From Kibdelosporangium philippinense (lineage in GTDB: Bacteria; Actinomycetota; Actinomycetes; Mycobacteriales; Pseudonocardiaceae), in the NCBI RefSeq assembly GCF_021390435.2, contig NZ_JAJVCN010000001.1:1922001-1986000 (forward strand): a DNA stretch of 64,000 nt. Reading direction: 5' to 3'. This document shows, one piece after another, positions 27,032 through 35,575 of the stretch; within the stretch, counting starts at the first letter, position 1, and every line of letters starts with the position of its first letter. A program made the position numbers and the translations under genes. Below the pieces are notes generated by a model that saw only the letters and a program-made list of their open reading frames with translations, ran no database searches and had not been told where the DNA came from.

Positions 27032-27994
27032 CTAGGGGGTGGTGGCGGTCCAGTGGTCTTCTAGGGGTTTTAGGGAGGTTGGTTTGCCGTAGAGGCGGAA
27101 CCTTGCGATTCCGCCGTCGGGGTGGCTTTCCAGACGGACGTATGACACCTCTTGGTCGGTTTTGATTCGGAACCTGTGGTCGGTGTCTGGTTGGACTTTG
27201 GTCTCGGGCAGGAGTGGGGACCAGGATTTTCCGTCGGGGGAGCCTGAGAGGGCGATGCGGTCGGGTGAGTTGCCGCGATAGTGCTTCGTTGAGATCTCGG
27301 CGACGACGGGTACGGCGGGGCATGCGAGTTTGATGGTGGCCCAGTCGTGGGCGGGGGAGCGGCGTCGGGCGGTCTCCCAGCCGTCGGCCATGAATCGGGA
27401 TTCGCCTGGTTGCAACATGTTGGACGGTGGTGAGAAGAAGCCATCGCTGCTGGAGATGACCGTTCCGCCGTTTCGCAGCGCCACTAGGTCGAACGGGATG
27501 TCCAGCAGATCCCGTGGATCTGGCACTACGTTGCCGAATACGCGAAGCCGGGCAACGCCGCCATCCGGGAAGATGTTCAACCGTACGTGTGTGACTCGCC
27601 ACGGAACGTCCACATCGAACACGTTGTCCGAGCCGCCTTTCAGCGGCGACGGCTGAACCAAAGGGAACCATGACTTCAGGGAGTCCGGGCCGGGGTATCC
27701 GGAAGCGCAGGTTCCCTCGACGGAACAGGACTCCGGGTAGTTACCGAGGAAATGCGCTGTGTCCACGTTGATGGACCGTACGATCCCCGCGGAACCGAGC
27801 CGGACCAGCACCCAGTCGTGGCCTGGGGCGCGGCCGAAGCGGCGGCGGGTTTCCCAGCCGTCGTATTGCTGGCCCTTCGGGGTGAAGGTGTGCGGCTGGA
27901 AGGTCGCAGGCGCTGGGTTGAGCAGGTTTTCCTTGTCGGCGAAGAATTCGTCGCTCGCCGCCATCACTGTTCCGTTTGCTGCCAGGTCAGACAT
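27032..27994 (-). CDS. alc: allantoicase
   Basis: A 320-aa allantoicase, which hydrolyses allantoate to ureidoglycolate and urea. It shows the family's two repeated beta-jelly-roll modules: GWETRRRF..GHDWVLVRLG (about 50-70) and GWETARRR..AHDWATIKL (about 215-235). Each is followed by LNIFPDGGVARLRVFG- or LESHPDGGIARFRLYG-type strands. ATG 27994 overlaps the preceding small gene by 8 nt. It is the last gene of the purine operon. Confidence 0.93.
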   Translation of the reverse strand: MSDLAANGTVMAASDEFFADKENLLNPAPATFQPHTFTPKGQQYDGWETRRRFGRAPGHDWVLVRLGSAGIVRSINVDTAHFLGNYPESCSVEGTCASGYPGPDSLKSWFPLVQPSPLKGGSDNVFDVDVPWRVTHVRLNIFPDGGVARLRVFGNVVPDPRDLLDIPFDLVALRNGGTVISSSDGFFSPPSNMLQPGESRFMADGWETARRRSPAHDWATIKLACPAVPVVAEISTKHYRGNSPDRIALSGSPDGKSWSPLLPETKVQPDTDHRFRIKTDQEVSYVRLESHPDGGIARFRLYGKPTSLKPLEDHWTATTP

Positions 27995-28370
27995 TCTTGC
28001 CCTTCTTCGATCGGTACAGCTCCCAGTCGCCATGGGCGGTTATGTCGATCAACGCGCCGGAGTAGCCGCGGCGCAGCAGCATCGCGAATGAGCTGCTGCC
28101 GTCGGCCATTTCGATGACGCCTAGTTCCAATGCCGGTGGTTCCGCGGGCAAGAGCTTGTCTCGCAAGACATCCAGCGGTACATCGTACAGTTCGCCCGCT
28201 ACCGACGCGCCGCCGTGGGATACTGGGTGCAGGGCTGGGCAGACGTCGTCCACTGAGTAGAACCGGTATTTTGCGGCGGTTCTGGTTGAGGCGATCAGTG
28301 GGGATCCCGCCAGCAGGTGGTGTAAGAGGCCGCCGCGCATCGCGCCGCCGTTGAGGAACATGTGCGCCAT
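27987..28370 (-). CDS. small GGCT-fold-like protein (allophanate hydrolase C-terminal-like)
   Basis: A 127-aa protein starting MAHMFLNGGAMRGGLLHHLL. The order FLNGGAM-loop, AARYRFYSV-like strand, GELYDVP strand and LELGVIEMADG segment resembles gamma-glutamylcyclotransferase-fold domains and the C-terminal domain of allophanate hydrolase (AtzF). The classic YGSL loop is replaced by NGGAM. It overlaps alc by 8 nt and sits 7 nt after the permease, so it is firmly inside the purine operon. It may act on an allantoin-derived ureide, but no reaction can be assigned from sequence. Confidence 0.7.
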   Translation of the reverse strand: MAHMFLNGGAMRGGLLHHLLAGSPLIASTRTAAKYRFYSVDDVCPALHPVSHGGASVAGELYDVPLDVLRDKLLPAEPPALELGVIEMADGSSSFAMLLRRGYSGALIDITAHGDWELYRSKKGKNV

Positions 28371-28377
28371 GAGTGTC

Positions 28378-29808
28378 CTAACTGAACAGGGCTTCGATTC
28401 CGTTGATGCCGAAGTACACCGCGAACAGGGCCGCGAGGATCGTCAGCAGCCATCCGGCTTCGCGCCACCGGCCGGTGCAGGTCTTGATCAGGACAAAGGA
28501 GATCAGGCCCGCGCCGACACCGTTGGTGATCGAGTAGGTGAACGGGATGATCGCGGCGGTCAGGAAGACCGGGATCGTGTAATCGCTGTCGTTCCACGGG
28601 ATTCCGCGACATTGCGCCATCATCATGCCGCCGATCACGACCAGAGCCGGAGCTGCGGCCTGCGCGGGTACGACCGTGGTCAACGGTGTGAACAACAGCG
28701 TGATGGCGAACAAGCCGCCGGTGACCACGCTGGCCAATCCGGTCCGTGCACCCTCACCGACACCGGCAGCTGACTCCAGGAACACTGTGTTGGGGGAGGA
28801 GCCGGTGATGCCGCCTGCGATCGCACCGGCGCCATCGACGAACAGGATCCGGCCCATGCCTGGAACTTTGCCGTCTTTGGACAGTCCGGCTTCCTGCGAG
28901 ACGCTGGTGATCGTGCCCATCGCGTCGAAGAAACCTGAGAGTACCAACGTGAACAGGAATACTGTCGCCGCTATCGGTCCTGCTGAGACAAATCCGCCGA
29001 ACAGGTCCACGTTGCCGAACAGACCGAAGTCGGGGGCACCAAGCACATGATCCGGCAGGGCTGGATCCGTGCGTCCCCACCCGGAGACTCCGAAGGCCTC
29101 GAACAGGATGACCGCGAACACGGTCGTGATCCCGATACTGATCAGCAATGCCCCGGCGACCTTACGAGCCACCAAGACAATCATCAGCAGCAAACCGAGG
29201 CAGAACACCACGATCGGCCATCCGGACAGGTGTCCTTCGCCGAGTCGGACAGGCACAGGCGAGTTCGCCGAGTCCGGCACGCGGGTCACGAAACCCGCGC
29301 TGACCAGGCCCACGAGGGCGATGTACAGCCCGATGCCAACCGTGATGGCCGTCTTCAACGGCATCGGGATGGCATTCATGATCCGTTCACGAACACCGCT
29401 GGCGGCCATCAGCACGATGCAGACGCCCTCCAGCACAACCAATCCGAAAGCCTCGGCCCACGTCATGGTCGGCGCCATTTGGAACGCCACCACGCCGTTG
29501 ATTCCCAGACCCGCGGCCACAGCGAGCGGGGCGTTGCCGATCAGTCCCATGAGGACTGTCATCACCGCCGCGGATAACGCTGTCGCCGTCGTGATTTGTG
29601 CTGCGTCCAGGCGGGCGCCGGTGATGTCCGCCGACGCGCCGAGGATCAGGGGATTGAGCAGGACTATATATGCCATCGCGACGAAAGTGGTTATTCCGCC
29701 GCGTACTTCGCGGGCGATGGTGGTCCGCCGCCCGGTGATTTCGAAAAGACGATCGAGAGCAGGCGGCATCCGCCTGGTTAAACGGTCACCATTGTCCGTT
29801 TGCGTCAT
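28378..29808 (-). CDS. AzgA-type purine (adenine/guanine/hypoxanthine) permease
   Basis: A 476-aa membrane protein with about 12-14 hydrophobic segments. TTFVAMAYIVLLNPLIL near residue 40, GLGINGVVAFQ near 102 and GSSPNTVFLESAAGVGEGARTG in the second half are the diagnostic motifs of the AzgA/PbuG branch of nucleobase permeases. It imports purine bases by proton symport. It lies 7 nt upstream of the small GGCT-like gene; a 64-nt gap separates it from guanine deaminase. Confidence 0.92.
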   Translation of the reverse strand: MTQTDNGDRLTRRMPPALDRLFEITGRRTTIAREVRGGITTFVAMAYIVLLNPLILGASADITGARLDAAQITTATALSAAVMTVLMGLIGNAPLAVAAGLGINGVVAFQMAPTMTWAEAFGLVVLEGVCIVLMAASGVRERIMNAIPMPLKTAITVGIGLYIALVGLVSAGFVTRVPDSANSPVPVRLGEGHLSGWPIVVFCLGLLLMIVLVARKVAGALLISIGITTVFAVILFEAFGVSGWGRTDPALPDHVLGAPDFGLFGNVDLFGGFVSAGPIAATVFLFTLVLSGFFDAMGTITSVSQEAGLSKDGKVPGMGRILFVDGAGAIAGGITGSSPNTVFLESAAGVGEGARTGLASVVTGGLFAITLLFTPLTTVVPAQAAAPALVVIGGMMMAQCRGIPWNDSDYTIPVFLTAAIIPFTYSITNGVGAGLISFVLIKTCTGRWREAGWLLTILAALFAVYFGINGIEALFS

Positions 29809-29872
29809 GAATCGTTCCCTTGCCGGTGGGTAACGGATTTACAGAAAGCGCGCTCCGGTCAGCGCCAGCGGC

Positions 29873-30340
29873 TCAGTACTCGACCCGGTCGGGCCGGTCG
29901 AGCCATGCGGTGAACGGCTTGAATCCGTCCACATCAGACACGTGGGTCACGGGTAGCGACCACGAGTCACGGGGTTGTTCGAAGAGCTCGTAGAACGCCA
30001 GGTCGTCGAACCCGGCTTTGGCGGCGTCATGCCGGTCCGCCGCGTAGATAATGCGGTCCACGCGGGCCCACAGCGCTGAACTGAGGCACATCGGGCAGGG
30101 TTCACAGGACGTCACGAGCACGCAACCGTCCAGTTTGAACGTCTGCAACTCCTGGCACGCGCGGCGAATCGCCACGACCTCCGCATGCGCCGTGGGGTCG
30201 AGGGTCGGCGTGACCAGGTTGACGCCGGTGCTGATGATCTGGCCGTCCTTGACGATGAAGGCGCCGAACGGGCCGCCGCCGTCGGCGACGTTGGACGTAG
30301 CCAGGTCGACACAGCGTTGCAGCCAAAGGGATTCCGACAT
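29873..30340 (-). CDS. guaD: guanine deaminase (cytidine-deaminase fold)
   Basis: A 155-aa zinc deaminase. The zinc site is HAEVVAIR (about 54, catalytic Glu) plus PCPMCLSSALW (about 84-94). The C-terminal DLAFYELFEQPRDSW region resembles the domain-swapped GuaD group rather than TadA. It would convert guanine to xanthine for the neighbouring dehydrogenase. It is 2 nt downstream of the large xanthine dehydrogenase subunit. TadA-like or other nucleoside deaminase activity cannot be excluded. Confidence 0.88.
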   Translation of the reverse strand: MSESLWLQRCVDLATSNVADGGGPFGAFIVKDGQIISTGVNLVTPTLDPTAHAEVVAIRRACQELQTFKLDGCVLVTSCEPCPMCLSSALWARVDRIIYAADRHDAAKAGFDDLAFYELFEQPRDSWSLPVTHVSDVDGFKPFTAWLDRPDRVEY

Positions 30341-30342
30341 TT

Positions 30343-32547
30343 TCAGTGTTCCTCGACAATGTGTTCGGGACGAATGGGAACGCGGGGCAGCTCAAGCCCG
30401 GTCGCGGCGCGGATCGCATTGGCGATCGCGGGTGTTGCCGAGATGGTCGGTGGCTCGCCGACGCCACGAACGCCGTACGGCGAATGAGGATCGGGCCGTT
30501 CGATCACGTCGATGTTCATCGGCGGCATGTCCAAAATGGTCGGAATCAGGTAGTCCGTGAACGACGGGTTGCGAATCTTGCCGTCCGCGACCTGGATTTC
30601 CTCCATCACCGCGAGCCCCAGCCCTTGCGCAGAGCCACCCTGGATCTGGCCGATGACCGCTTCCGGGTTGATCGCCTTGCCGACATCCTGTGCGCAGTCC
30701 AGCTGGACGACCTTGACCAGCCCCAGCTCAGTGTCCACATCGACCACTGCGCGGTGGGCCGAGAACCCGTACTGCACATGGGCATTGCCCTGGCCGTTCT
30801 CGGGATCGAGTGGATAAGTCCTGCGGTGATGGTATTCCCGGGTCTCCTCGATGACCGCAGACCCCAGCACGGCGGCGATCTGCTGAGAGGTGAGTTCCTC
30901 CGAGGTCCCGGCCATCTCCTGGAGCTTCGCACGAACGGCCCGGCACGCGTTACGCACGGCGCCACCGGTGATGTACGTCTGCCGTGACGCCGAGCTCGAA
31001 CCGGCATCGCCGACATCGGTGTCCGTTGAATGCAGGATGACCTGCTGAACACCCAGTTCAGACCGGGCGATCTGCTGCTGCACGGTGTTCAGACCCTGCC
31101 CGACCTCGGCGGCCGCGGTATGCACGGTCGCCACCGGCTCGCCGTCGATGACCTCCAGCCGGACCCGGGCCGTGGAGTAGTCGTCGAGACCTTCGGCGTA
31201 GGAAATGTTCTTGATTGTCACGCCATAGCCGATCCCACGAACAACACCTTCGCCATGGGTCGTGTTCGAAGCGCCGCCAGGCAGCTGCAAAATGTTCGAA
31301 GTAGACGCATCAGGAAGCGGCATGTCCTTCACCCGCTGGAGCAACTCGGCAACTGGCGCAGGGAAGTCCACGACCTGACCGGTGACCGTGGTCGAACCCT
31401 CGCTCATCGCGTTGCGGATCCGGAGATCGGCGGGATCCATACCCAACGCGGCCGCGAGCTTGTCCATTTGGGACTCGTAGGCGTAGGTCGGCTGGACAGC
31501 GCCGAGCCCTCGCATCGCACCACAAGGAGGGTTGTTGGTGTAGACGCCCCAGCCCTCGATGTGCGCGTGGGGCACGTTGTACGGGCCGACACTCAGCGTG
31601 GTGCCGTTGCCGACAACGACCGGGGTCTTCGAAGCGTAGGCACCGCCATCGAAGTACAACCGAGCGCGGACATACACAAGGTCGCCCTCGGACGTGGCGC
31701 CGTGCTCGTAGTACATCTTCGCCGGGTGCCGGTGCACGTGCCCGAAGAACGATTCCAACCGGTTGTAGGCCATCTTCACTGGCCGCTGGGTACGCAAAGC
31801 CAACATGCAGGCGTGTACCTGGATCGAAAGGTCCTCGCGCCCGCCAAAAGCACCACCGACACCGGACATGGTCAGCTTGACCTTCGATACCGGCAGCCCC
31901 AGCGCCTTGGCTGCCTGCTTCTGGTCGACGTGCAACCACTGTGTCGCCAGCAACAGGTGCACACCGTCGTCCTCAGGAATGGCCAAGCCAGACTCCGGTC
32001 CAAGGAAAGCCTGGTCCTGCATGCCGATCTCGTAGACCCCGCTGACTACCACATCGGCCGTCGCGTCCGGGTCGCCCTTGACGATCCGCTGATACCGCAC
32101 CAGGTTCCCGCCCGGGTGCAGAGGAGACACCTCAGGCGAGTGGGCCACCAGTTCACAGTCCAGCAAGGGATCGAAGACCTCGTACTCGACCTTGATGGCC
32201 TTCAATGCCTGTCTGGCGGTCTCAGGATGCTCAGCGGCCACCAAGGCGACCGGTTCACCCTGATACCGCACGATTTCCTCGGCCAGTACCGGCGTGTCCT
32301 GGAACTTGAGCCCGTAGACGTTCTCGCCGGGCACGTCTTTGTATGTAAGTACAGTGTGGACACCGGGCATCGCCAAAGCTGCCGACGTGTCGATGGACAG
32401 AATCCGCGCGGACGGATGAGGGCTGCGCAAGGTCGCGCCCCACAGCATGTTCTCCAGCCACAGATCCGAGGCATACGCGTACTGGCCGCGTACCTTCAGT
32501 GACCCATCCGGCCGAAGTGGACTTTCGCCGATACCGCCGGTGATCAT
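30343..32547 (-). CDS. xanthine dehydrogenase, molybdopterin-binding subunit
   Basis: A 734-aa subunit of the xanthine oxidase family that holds the Mo cofactor and oxidises hypoxanthine and xanthine to urate. It shows the Mo-loop [11 protein letters not shown] (about 230), an [14 protein letters not shown] segment (about 350) and the catalytic-Glu motif [10 protein letters not shown] (about 690). ATG 32547 overlaps the 2Fe-2S subunit stop by ATGA. Purine specificity is inferred from the uricase operon. Confidence 0.92.
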   Translation of the reverse strand: MITGGIGESPLRPDGSLKVRGQYAYASDLWLENMLWGATLRSPHPSARILSIDTSAALAMPGVHTVLTYKDVPGENVYGLKFQDTPVLAEEIVRYQGEPVALVAAEHPETARQALKAIKVEYEVFDPLLDCELVAHSPEVSPLHPGGNLVRYQRIVKGDPDATADVVVSGVYEIGMQDQAFLGPESGLAIPEDDGVHLLLATQWLHVDQKQAAKALGLPVSKVKLTMSGVGGAFGGREDLSIQVHACMLALRTQRPVKMAYNRLESFFGHVHRHPAKMYYEHGATSEGDLVYVRARLYFDGGAYASKTPVVVGNGTTLSVGPYNVPHAHIEGWGVYTNNPPCGAMRGLGAVQPTYAYESQMDKLAAALGMDPADLRIRNAMSEGSTTVTGQVVDFPAPVAELLQRVKDMPLPDASTSNILQLPGGASNTTHGEGVVRGIGYGVTIKNISYAEGLDDYSTARVRLEVIDGEPVATVHTAAAEVGQGLNTVQQQIARSELGVQQVILHSTDTDVGDAGSSSASRQTYITGGAVRNACRAVRAKLQEMAGTSEELTSQQIAAVLGSAVIEETREYHHRRTYPLDPENGQGNAHVQYGFSAHRAVVDVDTELGLVKVVQLDCAQDVGKAINPEAVIGQIQGGSAQGLGLAVMEEIQVADGKIRNPSFTDYLIPTILDMPPMNIDVIERPDPHSPYGVRGVGEPPTISATPAIANAIRAATGLELPRVPIRPEHIVEEH

Positions 32548-33014
32548 ACGACACCAGCCTTCTTCGCGGCTGCCGCGCGAACGGCGTCCATGATCTTCTC
32601 GTATCCCGTGCAGCGGCACAGGTTTCCGGCCAGCGCCTCGCGGATCTCGGCGTCCGTCGGCTCGGCCGTGCGCTCAAGCAGGTCGTGTGCGGCAACGATC
32701 AATCCAGGCGTGCAGAACCCGCACTGCACCGCGCCCTTGTCAACAAACGCTTGCTGTACAGGGTGAAGTTCATCGGAAGCCAACCCCTCGACCGTACGAA
32801 CCTCGCGTCCCTCGGCCTGGCCAGCCGCGACAAGGCACGAGCAGACGGGAACATCGTCGAGGTAGACCGTGCACGAGCCGCACTCGCCCTGTTCGCACGC
32901 GTTCTTGGAACCGGGCAGCCCGAGCCGCTCACGCAGCACATACAACAAGCTTTCACCAGGCCAGACGTCGTCAGCCTCGCGTTGCACACCGTTGACGGTC
33001 ACGTTCACGCGCAT
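32544..33014 (-). CDS. xanthine dehydrogenase, 2Fe-2S subunit
   Basis: A 156-aa iron-sulfur subunit. The plant-type cluster is [10 protein letters not shown], and the second cluster is CGFCTPG..CRCTGY. It relays electrons from the Mo site to FAD. ATG 33014 follows an AGGAGG and lies 10 nt inside the FAD-subunit gene, so the three subunits are co-translated. Upstream in-frame starts would only add antisense-like sequence. Confidence 0.93.
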   Translation of the reverse strand: MRVNVTVNGVQREADDVWPGESLLYVLRERLGLPGSKNACEQGECGSCTVYLDDVPVCSCLVAAGQAEGREVRTVEGLASDELHPVQQAFVDKGAVQCGFCTPGLIVAAHDLLERTAEPTDAEIREALAGNLCRCTGYEKIMDAVRAAAAKKAGVV

Positions 33015-33871
33015 TGTGCTGACCTCCTGTACTCGTCCCACGTCCAGCCCAGAGTGCGGCGGGCCATCACAGCCAAAGCGTGCCGCCGATACGAAGCCGT
33101 GCCCCGGACGTCGTCGATCGGCGACGCCGCCCCAGCCACGAGTTCGCCGAATCTCCGGAGCATCGAGTCATAGAGCGCTTCCGAAGAACCCCAAGGAAGT
33201 TCGGCGTTCAGGAACTCCTCGGCCTCGTAGGCTCGCAGCGGAGTCGGCGCGGCCGAACCGATCCCGGTACCGACGCGTTTCTGCGCGGGATGCAAGGCGA
33301 TGGCGAACGCGCACACCGCGATCACCATGGCGTTACGCGTGCCTACCTTGCTGAACTGCTGCGGCCCGGTCGCGGGTGGCACATGCACGGCCGTGATCAA
33401 CTCATCCGGCGAAAGCACATTCCGTTTCACACCAACATAGAAATCCTTGACCGGAACCATTCGAACACCACGAGTCGACGCGATCTCCACGGTCGCATCC
33501 GTTGCCAACAAGGCAGGATGCGAGTCACCGGCGGGCGAAGCAGCGCCCAGATTGCCGCCAACGCTGCCGCGATTGCGGATCTGGGGCGAACCGACCGTCC
33601 GTGCGGCCATGGCCAGACCCGGCAGGCTGGACCCCAGCTCGGTGATGATCCGGCTGTACGGCATGCACGCGCCGATCCGCACCTGACCATCCACAGTGGA
33701 GTAGCCGTACAACGAAGAGACACGGTTGAGGTTCAGCAAAGCATCCGGCCGCCGGTGGTCGAAATTGAGCTCAACCATGACATCGGTACCACCAGCGATC
33801 GGCACGGCTGACGGCCGGGCGGCCTTGAGCTCCAATGCCTCTGCCAACGTGTCCGGGCTCAGGAAGTCCAT
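33005..33871 (-). CDS. xanthine dehydrogenase, FAD-binding subunit
   Basis: A 288-aa FAD subunit of the CO-dehydrogenase-flavoprotein type. The FAD motif IAGGTD lies near residue 27, and IRNRGSVGGNLGAASPAGD near 100-118. The C-terminal CO_deh_flav_C domain includes VGTGIGSAAPTPLRA. ATG 33871 (or GTG 33874) overlaps the uricase stop. It passes electrons to NAD+. Confidence 0.92.
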   Translation of the reverse strand: MDFLSPDTLAEALELKAARPSAVPIAGGTDVMVELNFDHRRPDALLNLNRVSSLYGYSTVDGQVRIGACMPYSRIITELGSSLPGLAMAARTVGSPQIRNRGSVGGNLGAASPAGDSHPALLATDATVEIASTRGVRMVPVKDFYVGVKRNVLSPDELITAVHVPPATGPQQFSKVGTRNAMVIAVCAFAIALHPAQKRVGTGIGSAAPTPLRAYEAEEFLNAELPWGSSEALYDSMLRRFGELVAGAASPIDDVRGTASYRRHALAVMARRTLGWTWDEYRRSAQCA

Positions 33872-34695
33872 CACGAATCCCGCTTCACGGTCGCTTCGAT
33901 CAGGCCATATGGACGGTCACCGACGTGGAAAACCACACCGGGATTGTCAAGGCCGAACGGCGAAAGGTCGGTCAGGTAGTGGTGCTTGTTCGGCAAGCTC
34001 AGCCGGATCTCAGCGATCTCAGGCACGGTCTGCAAAACCCGCGAACCCATCGCGTAAAGCGTTTGCTGCAAGGAAAAGCTGTACGTATTGGCGAACGCCT
34101 CAAGCAACGAAACCCGCGCGGTGTCGTAAGCCTTGCCCCAGTCGACATCCGTGGACGAGAACAGCCACCGAGCATTCACCGCGGTCGCCAAGATCCGGTC
34201 CTTGGTCTCCGGCAACGTCGTGTACTCGTCTCGCGGATACCCCCAGAACTCGGAATCCGTCGTGTTCAGGACCGTCAGATCCTTGATCCCGCCCTCGACC
34301 GTTGCCGAGCCGTCGTACGTCACGGTCGCCAGCCGAGTGCCCTCGCCGGAACGCGAGAACGAATGCGGCCCGAGCCGAGTCCACGGATACTGCTCAATCT
34401 CGACGCGAGCACGGTGAATGCTCTCCAGTTGACCGACAAAATGCTTGGCCAGCCGCAGTCCGTAAACCTCGATCTGGCCGACGCCCTCGCGGGCGAACGC
34501 CAGTACGGTGTTTTTCTGCGTATCGGTGGCAAGGACCTTGTCGTTCGCGCCGGTCAGATGGGTGTCGGCGAGGTCGCCCGCGAGCGCGGTGCTGATGCTG
34601 AGGTCCACCAGACGATGCTCGTCTCCGTCACGCTCGACGCGGACCAGGCGGTTCTCCGCCTTGCCGTACTGGTTCTCGCCGAGAACGATCGCCAT
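33871..34695 (-). CDS. urate oxidase (uricase)
   Basis: A 274-aa cofactor-free uricase, converting urate to 5-hydroxyisourate. It starts MAIVLGENQYGKAENRLVRV, with the lysine of the catalytic Lys/Thr dyad near the N-terminus. TDTQKNTVLAFA (about 66) holds the conserved Thr region, and FSSTDVDWGKAYDT and LPNKHHYLTDL follow. It is somewhat shorter than the ~300-aa norm but shows no gap in the motifs. ATG 34695 has AAAGGA upstream; 11 nt separate it from the HIU hydrolase gene. Confidence 0.95.
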   Translation of the reverse strand: MAIVLGENQYGKAENRLVRVERDGDEHRLVDLSISTALAGDLADTHLTGANDKVLATDTQKNTVLAFAREGVGQIEVYGLRLAKHFVGQLESIHRARVEIEQYPWTRLGPHSFSRSGEGTRLATVTYDGSATVEGGIKDLTVLNTTDSEFWGYPRDEYTTLPETKDRILATAVNARWLFSSTDVDWGKAYDTARVSLLEAFANTYSFSLQQTLYAMGSRVLQTVPEIAEIRLSLPNKHHYLTDLSPFGLDNPGVVFHVGDRPYGLIEATVKRDS

Positions 34696-34706
34696 CTTCG
34701 GTCCTT

Positions 34707-34997
34707 TCAACTGCCTCGGTAGGTCGAGTACGCGAACGGGCTGAGCAGCAGCGGCACGTGGTAATGCTCGGATGCGTCGGTAACGCGGAAGGTCACGGCG
34801 ACCTCGGGATAGAACGGCCCTTCGACCTCGAAGACCAGCCGATGCACGCCGACGGGTGCGTCCCACCCGGTGATCCGGCCGTCCGCATCGGTCTTGCCCG
34901 ATTCGAGGACGGTCCCGTCCCTGCTTTCCAGGCGGACCACAACACCCCACGCGGGCTTGCCGGAAGCCGCATCGAGAACGTGGGTCGAAAGGCTCAT
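34707..34997 (-). CDS. 5-hydroxyisourate hydrolase (transthyretin-like)
   Basis: A 96-aa HIUase that opens 5-hydroxyisourate to OHCU. It shows LSTHVLDAASGKPA at the N-terminus (catalytic His), EVEGPFYPEV and HYHVPLLLSPF, and it closes with the diagnostic YRGS tetrapeptide. ATG 34997 overlaps the OHCU decarboxylase stop by ATGA; GTG 35006 would add three residues. Confidence 0.95.
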   Translation of the reverse strand: MSLSTHVLDAASGKPAWGVVVRLESRDGTVLESGKTDADGRITGWDAPVGVHRLVFEVEGPFYPEVAVTFRVTDASEHYHVPLLLSPFAYSTYRGS

Positions 34998-35452
34998 TCG
35001 AGGCACCTCAGTAGACGTTTACGGACGATCGCTGCCAACTCCCTGCGCACCTCGGCGCGTTCGTCGACCTCGTTGTTCACGAGCCGTCTGCGCAGGTCAG
35101 CGAGTATTTCGGCGGCGCTCAACCCTTCCGCACTGATCAGGAAAACGCGGTCGAACTTGCGCTCGTAATCTTCGTTCGCGGCGGCCAGTTCGGCATCCGC
35201 ACCAACGGCCGCGGACTGCTCGTGGCGTGACCATTCGGCCTCGCGGCTCGACCCGGCCATCCGGCTACCGATCCGCGGGTGCGCGGCGAGTGCCTCGGTG
35301 ACGTCGCGCCAGGCCAGGGCGGCCAGCTCGGTGTCCGACGTGGCCAGCAGCTTCGCCACGTCCGGGTACGGCGCCTTGGCGTCCATGTGCAGCGCCCATC
35401 GACGCGACGCACAGCACGCCAGCAGTTCCGTAGTGGACAGTCGTCGAACCAT
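34994..35452 (-). CDS. OHCU decarboxylase
   Basis: A 152-aa protein that converts 2-oxo-4-hydroxy-4-carboxy-5-ureidoimidazoline to S-allantoin. It shows the family motifs AAHPRIG (about 57-62) and EWSRHEQSA (catalytic His/Glu region), plus the FDRVFLISAEGLSAAEIL block. It is the first gene of the purine operon. The promoter should lie in the 123-bp gap to pucR, which contains a perfect palindrome. Confidence 0.93.
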   Translation of the reverse strand: MVRRLSTTELLACCASRRWALHMDAKAPYPDVAKLLATSDTELAALAWRDVTEALAAHPRIGSRMAGSSREAEWSRHEQSAAVGADAELAAANEDYERKFDRVFLISAEGLSAAEILADLRRRLVNNEVDERAEVRRELAAIVRKRLLRCLE

Positions 35453-35530
35453 GTGACCCAGTCAACAATCTGGCCAGCGCGGTCACCAGCGGCGAAAACC
35501 ATGAAAAGCAGGTGAGCGGGGGAGTACCGT

Positions 35531-35548
35531 TTTGGAGGTTCCTCCAAA
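35531..35548. promoter_or_regulatory. perfect palindrome between the purine operon and pucR
   Basis: TTTGGAGG-TT-CCTCCAAA is an exact 18-nt palindrome (8-nt arms) located 27 nt before the PucR start and 78 nt before the OHCU decarboxylase start. Symmetry and position make it the best operator candidate for PucR or a purine-responsive repressor. I saw no second exact copy in the window. Confidence 0.65.
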
Positions 35549-35575
35549 CGGCGTTGGACTAGCGTGGCGGGCGCG

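Noticed and set aside
31030..32502. 490-aa plus-strand open frame
   Set aside because: Antisense to the molybdopterin subunit of xanthine dehydrogenase, with low-complexity composition.
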